DNA from: Promethearchaeum sp. | GTDB lineage: Archaea; Asgardarchaeota; Lokiarchaeia; Sigyniarchaeales; Promethearchaeaceae | Assembly (NCBI GenBank): GCA_030611625.1 | Contig: JAUWPK010000070.1 | Span: forward strand, 1-11,477 | Reading direction: 5' to 3' | Length of the DNA: 11,477 bases | In this document: positions 5,346 through 11,477 of the stretch, in pieces | How positions within the stretch are numbered: position 1 is the stretch's first letter | How the letters are laid out: every line of letters begins with the position of its first letter | Position numbers and translations under genes: made by a program | Notes under the pieces: model-generated | The model's database searches: none | What the model saw: only the letters and a program-made list of their open reading frames with translations | Told to the model about the DNA's origin: nothing

Positions 5346-6859
5346 CTTCAAAATTCTTAAAATTATTTAGCCCTTTCACCCGAATTACTAGTGAAATAAG
5401 ACAACCCGATAGGGAAATTTCATTCAAAGATAAAATCATCTATACCCTTATAATTCTCGTAATTTACATCATTATGTCAAATATTCCAATCTATGGTATT
5501 ACCATGGAAAGTGGGACTGATTATTATTACTGGTTACGTGTAATTTTAGCCTCAAAACGTGGTACATTGACAGAAATGGGGATTGGGCCTATTGTTACTG
5601 CGGGTTTGATTATGCAATTGCTTCAAGGTTCAAAACTGATTAATGTAAACATGGGAGATCCAACAGATCGTGCAATGTTCACCGGAACTCAAAAAGTTAT
5701 TGCAATCGGTTTAACTATTTTCCAAAGTATTGCATATATTGAAGGCGGCGCTTTTGGTGCAATTGAAACCACGATGTTGAAAATAATCATTTTCGTTCAG
5801 CTATTCTTAGCAGGACAAGTTATAATTCTCTTAGATGAAGTCTTGCAAAAAGGATATGGATTAGGTTCAGGTGTATCTTTGTTTATTGCTACTGGTGTTG
5901 CTGGCCAAGTCTTTTGGAATTCATTTTCATACTTTGATGTTACCGCTGAAGGGAGCGATTTTCTTCCACGTGGTATCATAATTGCATTCTTCAAAGTTTT
6001 ATTCTCATCAAATACATTCCCAGTAGGACATTTAAAAGCTGGTGAAGAAATTAGAATTTGGGATTTGTGGCTTAGAAAAGCGGGAGCTCCAGGTTTGTTG
6101 GGTTTGGTAACAACAATTATCATATTTCTTGCTGTAATTTATGTTCAAACTATGCAGGTCGAAATACCGTTGACCTATGCGGGTCATAAAGGTTATCGCG
6201 GAAAGTATCCAATGAAATTATTATACGTTTCGAATATACCCGTCATATTAGCTCAAGCTCTCTATGCTAACTTCTTATTTTTCGGACAAATCTTATGGAA
6301 TCAAGTGGAAAAGCATCCGACTTGGGAAACATGGATAAGTCTTATCGGAAAATTCCAAGAAGCGGCTCCCGGAGTAGATGCATCACATTTACAACCAGTT
6401 GGTGGGTTATTATATTTAATAACTCCTCCTCGAGGATTATCATATATACTTGATCCTGTGAATGAAGAAACCGCATTAGATTTATTGATTCATAGTGCTG
6501 GGTATCTCGTTATTTTTATTACTATTTGCATTGTATTTGGTCGTATATGGGTTGAAGTTTCTGGTTTGGCACCTCGTGATATTGCAGGACAAATTATTAA
6601 CTCGAAAATGCAAATTCCTGGTTTTAGGCGTTCCGAAAAAGTAATTGAAAAAATCTTAAAAAGATATATACCGACATTGACTATTTTGTGTGGAATTATT
6701 GTAGGGCTTCTGTCTTTTACTGCAGATTTTCTAGGAGCTCTCTCTTCGGGAACAGGATTATTGCTCTCAGTTGGAATAATACAAAATTATGCTGAAACAA
6801 TAGGAAAAGAAGCCGCCGCCGAATCGATGCCTGGCATGGGTGGTCTTCTTGGCATGTAA
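5342..6859 (+). CDS. secY: SecY / Sec61 alpha, protein-conducting channel subunit
   Basis: Pore subunit of the SecYEG/Sec61 translocon in the cytoplasmic membrane. The 505 residues include the expected ten membrane helices: helix 1 about 31-52; plug region with A-S-K-R-G-T-L-T-E-M-G-I-G-P (70-83); G-Y-G-L-G-S-G-V-S-L (171-180); V-E-I-P-L (273-277) before the cytosolic loop; Y-P-M-K-L-L-Y-V-S-N-I-P (289-300); E-V-S-G-L-A-P-R-D-I-A (405-415); and A-D-F-L-G-A-L-S-S-G-T-G (461-472) in the last helix. It is longer than the methanogen protein (about 436 residues), with extra length around 194-248 and 320-380. The C-terminal tail ends in M-G-G-L-L-G-M, similar in style to animal Sec61 alpha. The start is ATG 5342; the frame upstream is open to 5273 but has no start codon. 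secY here is not preceded by rpl15 as in the usual archaeal spc cluster. Confidence 0.97.
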   Translation: MTSKFLKLFSPFTRITSEIRQPDREISFKDKIIYTLIILVIYIIMSNIPIYGITMESGTDYYYWLRVILASKRGTLTEMGIGPIVTAGLIMQLLQGSKLINVNMGDPTDRAMFTGTQKVIAIGLTIFQSIAYIEGGAFGAIETTMLKIIIFVQLFLAGQVIILLDEVLQKGYGLGSGVSLFIATGVAGQVFWNSFSYFDVTAEGSDFLPRGIIIAFFKVLFSSNTFPVGHLKAGEEIRIWDLWLRKAGAPGLLGLVTTIIIFLAVIYVQTMQVEIPLTYAGHKGYRGKYPMKLLYVSNIPVILAQALYANFLFFGQILWNQVEKHPTWETWISLIGKFQEAAPGVDASHLQPVGGLLYLITPPRGLSYILDPVNEETALDLLIHSAGYLVIFITICIVFGRIWVEVSGLAPRDIAGQIINSKMQIPGFRRSEKVIEKILKRYIPTLTILCGIIVGLLSFTADFLGALSSGTGLLLSVGIIQNYAETIGKEAAAESMPGMGGLLGM

Positions 6860-6862
6860 GTA

Positions 6863-6903
6863 TTGAAATTTATTTTAAATTTCAAAAATGCAAATTTTTT
6901 TTT
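6863..6903 (+). terminator. hairpin plus T-tract after secY
   Basis: TTGAAATTTA (6863-6872) and TAAATTTCAA (6876-6885) form a perfect 10-bp stem with a three-base TTT loop, beginning 4 bases after the secY stop. Nine T residues follow at 6895-6903. The form resembles an intrinsic terminator or an mRNA 3'-end stabiliser. The following insertase gene starts 27 bp after the T-tract, so this may be an attenuating site within the secY-insertase transcript. The stem is almost pure A+T and weak. Confidence 0.45.
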
Positions 6904-6930
6904 AATCCCCTCATTTTATTAATTTATCTT

Positions 6931-7596
6931 ATGATACTCGCATGGTCAGATTTTATAACTTTCTTATCAACGCCTCCTGTTTCAATGTGGTTTATATGGT
7001 TTGTTAGTATTCTTGTATCAATTTCTAGTACTATTCTTAACAAACTTTTAGTTGATCATGACAAACTTCAACGTCAACAAGATGTTATCGCCGAACACAA
7101 GAATAAAAAGAAAGAATTACGAAAATTATCTGAAGACAATCCAAAAAAATATTCTAAAGAATATCCAAAGTGGCAACGAAGGGATCCAAGTATTAAAAAT
7201 ATGGAACAAAAGATGAGTTTAGCGAGACTAAAACCAACTTGCTTCACATTTTTACCAATGATTATATTTTTCTATGTAATTCGTAGTATGTTTACACCTG
7301 AAGGTACTTCAATCCAAATTCCTGTTGCAGGGCCTTCAATGAATCCAATGCAAGAATTTCCTGCTTTTATAATAACTATGATGAAGTCAGAAATGTATTC
7401 AGTCTTGGGCAATATAATTGTAGATCATGGTTTCCTCGGCTTTACTGGGTGGTATATGATATGTAGTTTTACTAATTCAACATTATTGAACAAATTATTT
7501 AAAGTTGCTACACCTTCTTCTAGTGGAAAGGGTATAGGTTCAATGTTCGATGCTTCTGCTCAAGAAGATTTACCAACCCCAAATTCTCTTCGTTAA
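6931..7596 (+). CDS. DUF106 membrane insertase, EMC3/TMCO1/Oxa1 superfamily
   Basis: Archaeal DUF106 proteins are the Oxa1/YidC-superfamily insertases related to eukaryotic EMC3 and TMCO1. They help insert membrane proteins, especially those with short external domains. The 221 residues show helix 1 (about 17-39); a charged cytosolic coiled-coil region (44-100, rich in Lys, with N-K-K-K-E-L-R-K-L); helix 2 (103-120, F-L-P-M-I-I-F-F-Y); an external segment with prolines (122-160); and helix 3 (167-188, G-F-L-G-F-T-G-W-Y). This matches the three-helix core with the coiled coil between helices 1 and 2. The tail (191-221) is polar and low in complexity. ATG 6931 is the first start in frame after the T-tract; no Shine-Dalgarno sequence. 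Adjacency to secY is common in archaea and supports a shared role in membrane protein biogenesis. Confidence 0.9.
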   Translation: MILAWSDFITFLSTPPVSMWFIWFVSILVSISSTILNKLLVDHDKLQRQQDVIAEHKNKKKELRKLSEDNPKKYSKEYPKWQRRDPSIKNMEQKMSLARLKPTCFTFLPMIIFFYVIRSMFTPEGTSIQIPVAGPSMNPMQEFPAFIITMMKSEMYSVLGNIIVDHGFLGFTGWYMICSFTNSTLLNKLFKVATPSSSGKGIGSMFDASAQEDLPTPNSLR

Positions 7597-7645
7597 AAAA
7601 AAAAATCCAATAATATTTTTTATTTCAAAAATCAATAATAAATCA

Positions 7646-8212
7646 ATGTCAAAGAAGAAAATTATTATTGAATCTAAAGAGGAATCACGCAAAGAGCCTA
7701 AAGAAAATGTTGATGAGGATGTTCAGATTATTGATGTTTCTAATTTCTTTAACTATCAACGAGCAATAAATTCTCTTATTGATTATTTAAACCTAAGTAT
7801 CGATGATATGATTGCTGGCTTTACCAGATCGGATCAAGAAAAATTCAGCACACCAAACAAAAAATTAATTCTTAATGCCATTTTAGAATCTGGTTTTTAT
7901 GATTTTACAAAATACAAATTGAGTGTAATTTCTGAAAGCAAGGAATTTAGTGATGAAAAGAAATTTCTCGAGATGATGGAACGTGTTCAGGGTGAAATTG
8001 ACCTATTGGCTTATTTATTAGTCTATAGTCGCATGTCTCATCGTAATTTAAATTTTGATTTGTTTTTATCATTGTTAAAAGGGGGTTTGTTTGTAGATAT
8101 TCTTGGAACTCATGAGAAGATAGTAAAGGATATGCAGAAAAGAGCACAAGCATTAAATAAAGATAATATAAAAGAGAAAGTAAAAGTTAGCGATTCAAAT
8201 TTTTATATATGA
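7646..8212 (+). CDS. hypothetical helical protein downstream of the SecY-insertase pair
   Basis: I do not recognise this 188-residue protein. The N-terminal 25 residues are charged and probably disordered (Lys/Glu-rich). Residues about 30-165 look like a compact all-helical domain with amphipathic helices (Y-Q-R-A-I-N-S-L-I-D-Y-L, D-L-L-A-Y-L-L-V-Y-S-R, L-F-L-S-L-L-K-G-G-L-F). The C-terminus is a Lys-rich helix. There are no cysteines, no membrane helix and no nucleotide-binding loop. The frame is open 32 codons further upstream to an ATG at 7550 inside the insertase gene, but that stretch translates the A-run after the insertase stop and reads like non-coding sequence, so ATG 7646 is preferred. 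It follows the insertase by 49 bp on the same strand and is likely co-transcribed. A role at the ribosome or membrane would be guilt by association only. Convergent with the SWIM gene, 22 bp apart. Confidence 0.75.
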   Translation: MSKKKIIIESKEESRKEPKENVDEDVQIIDVSNFFNYQRAINSLIDYLNLSIDDMIAGFTRSDQEKFSTPNKKLILNAILESGFYDFTKYKLSVISESKEFSDEKKFLEMMERVQGEIDLLAYLLVYSRMSHRNLNFDLFLSLLKGGLFVDILGTHEKIVKDMQKRAQALNKDNIKEKVKVSDSNFYI

Positions 8213-8234
8213 TTTGAAATCAATGATTTATTAT

Positions 8235-9206
8235 TCATTTGATATTCGTTTCAAGCGATTTAACTTTTTTATATATTGAATTTGTAACAGTAGTATATAG
8301 ATCTTTCATTATTTCTTCAAATTCCAATGGTTTTTCTACATTTGGGGCGATTCCTAAGGTGTCTAATATCTCAAAGTGGATCCCCGGTTTTGAAAAGGAG
8401 AAACTAATTTCAAAAGGTTCTCCAAAGAGAAAATTCTTATTGGTTAGATCTTGAAAATTTAAACTCGGAACATCAAATATATCATCATATTTATGAATTT
8501 GTTCCCGAATTTTATGAGTAGATTGGGTTATAGGCCTGTTAGCGCATGATCGTGCAAGTTGTAAATCATTTAATAAATCATTTCTAGATTTCCCTCTAAG
8601 TTTTAGAAGTAAAAATGGATCTAAATCAAGAACTCTTGCAGTATATAATATGGTGGCTGCAATATGTTTGCAAGGTACAGCTTGATCAGGGCATGAACAG
8701 CTTGCATTTAGAGTTTTTGATGCTGGTGGGAATAAATTATATCCCATTTCTTGGAAGATTTGTTGAAAATCATTGGGTATTTTATTTTCCAATAATGCAA
8801 TGATATATTTTACTTTTTTGGCAATTTTGAAGAGAATTTTATCCCATCCTTCTTCAGGAATGGTTTTAAAAATTATTTTAACCCTATAAGGTGTTGGTGC
8901 TGTGCCTTGAACTGTTCCAAAGATTTGTCCTGGGGTAACTGTTAAATTTTCAATACGATTTTCCTCTGCATATCTCATTCCTCTTTGCATCCTATAAGGT
9001 CGTCCATACTTTAAAATTGATTCGATCCATTGCTGTCCCCATTGTGAATGTGCAAAATTCAATAATTCTCCCTTTATTTGCTGAACCTCATGTCTTTTAT
9101 GCTGTCTTTCTTGATAGTTTTTAGGTTTTGATCCGCTTAGTTTTGGGTCATTGTGTGAGCTTAATGTTTTTTTTCGGTATGTACGGGCTGTAGTTTTTTT
9201 TGCCAT
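8235..9206 (-). CDS. SWIM zinc-finger protein, partner of the SNF2 ATPase
   Basis: This 323-residue soluble protein has a basic N-terminus (about residues 1-45, many Lys/Arg/His) that could contact nucleic acid. A mid region with W56-G-Q-Q-W, R-G-x-R-Y-A (75-80) and the strand Y-R-V-K-I-I-F (107-113) is typical of proteins carrying a SWIM finger. The finger itself is C170-S-C172, six residues, C179-K-H181, a Zn-binding C-x-C-x(n)-C-x-H. After it comes a helical region and a C-terminal tail of unknown fold (about 235-323). SWIM proteins next to SNF2 ATPases occur in bacteria and archaea (for example YwqB/YwqA in Bacillus) and probably act with the helicase in DNA repair, recombination or chromatin remodelling. 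The ATG follows the SNF2 TAG with no base between (TAGATG) and has a strong Shine-Dalgarno sequence, so the two products are probably made in fixed ratio. Confidence 0.88.
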   Translation of the reverse strand: MAKKTTARTYRKKTLSSHNDPKLSGSKPKNYQERQHKRHEVQQIKGELLNFAHSQWGQQWIESILKYGRPYRMQRGMRYAEENRIENLTVTPGQIFGTVQGTAPTPYRVKIIFKTIPEEGWDKILFKIAKKVKYIIALLENKIPNDFQQIFQEMGYNLFPPASKTLNASCSCPDQAVPCKHIAATILYTARVLDLDPFLLLKLRGKSRNDLLNDLQLARSCANRPITQSTHKIREQIHKYDDIFDVPSLNFQDLTNKNFLFGEPFEISFSFSKPGIHFEILDTLGIAPNVEKPLEFEEIMKDLYTTVTNSIYKKVKSLETNIK

Positions 9207-11477
9207 CTAATACATCTCTCCTTGTTTATTTGATAAGAATATTTCTCGTAATTCCTCATTTGATAGATCTGTAATCCAATTTTCTCCAGCCGAACTTAAA
9301 ATTTTATCTGCAAGATTGCGTTTTTCTTCGAGCATTTTGTCTATTCTCTCTTCTATAGTTCCAAGTGCTATAAATTTGTATACATTCACGTTTTTCTCTT
9401 GTCCAATTCGATATGCTCGATCTGTGGCTTGATCTTCAACAGCGGGATTCCACCATCTATCAAAATGAAATACAGTAGATGCTTGAGTTAAATTGAGACC
9501 TGTTCCGCCGGCTCTTAGTGATAATATAAGTATCGGTGAACTATCCAAATCTTGAGATTGAAATTCATCTACAAGTTCCCTACGTTTCTTTTCAGGAACT
9601 CCTCCATGAAACCACCCTACATTAAAAGAATATTTCTTTTCAAGGAAATATTTTATTAAATCACCCATTTGTTTAAATTGAGTAAATATTAAAAGTTTTT
9701 CACCGTCTTCTAAAATTTCATTAACCATTTCGAGTAAACGTTCAATTTTCACAGAGGATTTGATAAAATCATCTAAATTATAATCCGATGAGCTCTCAAT
9801 TGTTGATGTTTTTATATGAAGAAATTGGTAAGGATGATTGCAAATTTGTTTAGTTTGGGTTAGAAGGCGTAGTACTAATCCTCTTCTCTTTGATTCGTGA
9901 ATTTCTAGATTTTCTATTTCTTTTAATGTAGAATTTACAGTTTTTTGGTATAATTCTGATTGATTTTCACTTAATTCTAAGAAAATCTTTATTTCATTCT
10001 TTTCAGGAAGATCTTGAATTATTTCTTTATCGGATTTTAACCTCCTCAGAATAAATGGAGAAATAATGCGCTTAAGTTTATTAGATCCTTCTTCATTGTG
10101 GAATCTCTCTATTGGTAAGATAAAATTTTTATAGAAATTAGCCTGACTACCGAGTAAACCGGGATTTAGAAACTCAAATAAGGTCCAAAGTTCTATTAAG
10201 CGGTTTTCAATCGGTGTTCCAGTCATTGCTATTCGGTACATGCTTTTTAATCGAAGAATTGCTTTTGTTTGTTGTGCTTTGAAATTTTTAATATTTTGAG
10301 ACTCATCCAAGATTATTCCAGTAAATGGAATTGCCTCTAATACTTCAATTTCATTACGAACTATTCCATATGTTGTTAAAATAATTCGATTAGGTATTGT
10401 AAATTCCGATAAAGCTTCATCCTCATCTATTCTCTTCTTTCCATGATAGACTAAAATATCAAGAGATGGAGCAAATTTTTGAATTTCGCGGTGCCAATTA
10501 AATAATACCGAAGTGGGACAAATAACAAGAATACTTCCAGACATAACTTCGTCGTATTTTTCTTTTCGGTGAAGTAAAAACGATATAACTTCGATAGTCT
10601 TGCCCAGCCCCATATCATCTGCTAAACAGATACCAAAGTTAAAATCTGTCATATTTGCCAACCACATCAGTCCAATTTCTTGATAAGGTCTTAGCTTTCC
10701 TTTAAATAAGGCTGGCGTTGGAGTTTTTTGAAAAGAATCAATTTCAGAAAACTTAGTTATATATTTCTGGAAATTTCCTTCTAAAATAACTTCATAAGTA
10801 TTTTCAGCATCAGTCAGCTGGATATTCCTCGTAATCCCTAAGTTAATAGCTTCTGAGAGCGTTAGTTTCCCTTTTATTTTCTGTTTTTGCTCAAAAATTG
10901 GTCTTAATGCATTCATATCTTCTTGATCTACTAAAACCCATTGTCCTCGCCAGAAAATAAGCGGTTCTTTCAATTTTGCTAATTCAAGAAATTCTGATTC
11001 GGTCAGTTTTTGATTTTCCAATCGAGCTTCCCATTCAAACTCTAAAAATGAATTAAGATCAAATAATTTACTAATATTTCCCGCTCCAGCACCCGATTGT
11101 CGTTGTTTTTTATCTGATTTTGAATCCTTAATTACCATTCTAGCACTTAATCTTTGCTGACCTTTATGTCGAAACTGTTCTGGCAATACAACATTGAACC
11201 CAACCTGTCTTAATAGGTATTGTGAATACCGGAGAAAATCCATAACCTCTGATATATCCAATTTAATCTTATTGGGGTTTTTTACCTCTAAAATCCTTTT
11301 TAATGGTGGAAAAAGATTCACTGCTATTCCCAAAGCACGCAATATTTCTTCTTGTAATCCTTCTTCATCATCACAAACATTTGCATATACAAATTTTTCT
11401 GTAATATTGCAGTTCCAAACTTCACTTAATGCAAAAAAATAGTTCAAATCATGAAAACGTTGAATATATAAAACTAA
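9207..11477 (-). CDS. SNF2/Rad54-family DNA-dependent ATPase, 5' end outside the window
   Basis: Superfamily 2 translocase with both RecA lobes. Counting from a TTG at 11447: N-terminal domain (1-240) of the type found before the ATPase in bacterial/archaeal SNF2 proteins, with F-W-R-G-Q-W-V (165-171); motif I D-D-M-G-L-G-K-T (277-284); motif Ia I-C-P-T-S-V-L-F-N-W (309-318); motif II D381-E-S-Q; motif III M-T-G-T-P-I-E-N-R (408-416); motif IV I-F-T-Q-F (587-591); motif V A-G-G-T-G-L-N-L (646-653); motif VI D-Q-A-T-D-R-A-Y-R-I-G-Q (672-683). All catalytic residues are present. The frame stays open from that TTG to the window edge, and related proteins are about 900 residues or longer, so the true start is probably outside. 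It moves along double-stranded DNA to remodel protein-DNA complexes. The SWIM gene follows directly. Confidence 0.95.
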   Translation of the reverse strand, partial: LVLYIQRFHDLNYFFALSEVWNCNITEKFVYANVCDDEEGLQEEILRALGIAVNLFPPLKRILEVKNPNKIKLDISEVMDFLRYSQYLLRQVGFNVVLPEQFRHKGQQRLSARMVIKDSKSDKKQRQSGAGAGNISKLFDLNSFLEFEWEARLENQKLTESEFLELAKLKEPLIFWRGQWVLVDQEDMNALRPIFEQKQKIKGKLTLSEAINLGITRNIQLTDAENTYEVILEGNFQKYITKFSEIDSFQKTPTPALFKGKLRPYQEIGLMWLANMTDFNFGICLADDMGLGKTIEVISFLLHRKEKYDEVMSGSILVICPTSVLFNWHREIQKFAPSLDILVYHGKKRIDEDEALSEFTIPNRIILTTYGIVRNEIEVLEAIPFTGIILDESQNIKNFKAQQTKAILRLKSMYRIAMTGTPIENRLIELWTLFEFLNPGLLGSQANFYKNFILPIERFHNEEGSNKLKRIISPFILRRLKSDKEIIQDLPEKNEIKIFLELSENQSELYQKTVNSTLKEIENLEIHESKRRGLVLRLLTQTKQICNHPYQFLHIKTSTIESSSDYNLDDFIKSSVKIERLLEMVNEILEDGEKLLIFTQFKQMGDLIKYFLEKKYSFNVGWFHGGVPEKKRRELVDEFQSQDLDSSPILILSLRAGGTGLNLTQASTVFHFDRWWNPAVEDQATDRAYRIGQEKNVNVYKFIALGTIEERIDKMLEEKRNLADKILSSAGENWITDLSNEELREIFLSNKQGEMY
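9216..9223 (-). promoter_or_regulatory. Shine-Dalgarno sequence for the SWIM gene
   Basis: The minus strand reads AAGGAGAG within the last codons of the SNF2 gene, 9 bases before the ATG at 9206. Together with the TAGATG junction it indicates translational coupling or reinitiation after the SNF2 stop. Confidence 0.65.

Noticed and set aside
7550..7645. Upstream extension of the 188-residue hypothetical protein by 32 codons to an ATG inside the insertase gene
   Set aside because: The extension translates the A-run and A+T-rich spacer after the insertase stop and overlaps that gene by 47 bp. ATG 7646 begins a normal charged N-terminus.
8213..8234. Shared bidirectional terminator between the 188-residue gene and the SWIM gene
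   Set aside because: The 22-bp convergent gap contains no clear hairpin and only short T or A runs, so there is not enough to call a terminator.
1..11477. CRISPR array, tRNA or rRNA genes, insertion sequence or transposase
   Set aside because: No regularly spaced identical repeats were seen, no cloverleaf-like GC-rich stretch in any gap, and no transposase or integrase motif in any frame. Gaps between genes are all under 200 bp.

Overview
The window is AT-rich and looks archaeal. The evidence is an archaeal/eukaryotic-type SecY, a DUF106 (EMC3/Oxa1-superfamily) membrane protein directly after secY, an archaeal-type tryptophanyl-tRNA synthetase, an archaeal-flavoured YjbQ (UPF0047), and start sites that mostly lack Shine-Dalgarno sequences. 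A protein that appears to join a longin-like domain to a V4R domain, and a SecY tail resembling eukaryotic Sec61 alpha, point towards an Asgard (Lokiarchaeia-like) genome. That lineage call is an inference, not something the sequence proves.

Layout. Bases 1-159 (+) are the 3' end of an M24 metallopeptidase (Xaa-Pro dipeptidase type). A leftward block follows, read from right to left: two tandem ~120-residue three-helix membrane proteins that look like diverged paralogues (2122-1396), the longin-V4R protein (1313-516), and a small lysine-rich hypothetical protein (460-125) whose end overlaps the peptidase gene. A 189-bp divergent region (2123-2311) carries several inverted repeats. Rightward from it run a membrane-anchored beta-solenoid 'putative adhesin' (2312-3505) and yjbQ (3515-3931), only 9 bp apart. 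trpS (5142-3964) is leftward and convergent with yjbQ.

A second divergent region (5143-5341) separates trpS from the rightward cluster secY (5342-6859), DUF106/EMC3-like insertase (6931-7596) and an unknown soluble 188-residue protein (7646-8212). This pairs the Sec translocon channel with an Oxa1-type insertase, away from the ribosomal-protein genes that usually precede archaeal secY. The right end is a leftward pair, SNF2-family ATPase (5' end cut by the window edge) followed with no gap by a SWIM zinc-finger protein. This pairing is familiar from bacteria and archaea (for example YwqA/YwqB of Bacillus) and is probably a DNA-repair or chromatin-remodelling unit.

Most of the window is ordinary core archaeal gene content. 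The observations most worth following up are the longin-V4R fusion (both folds also occur among eukaryotic TRAPP subunits), the alternating SGS/SGY repeat in the solenoid, the tandem three-helix paralogues, and the control region upstream of secY with a 42-bp-spaced direct repeat and a short ORF that overlaps the secY start.
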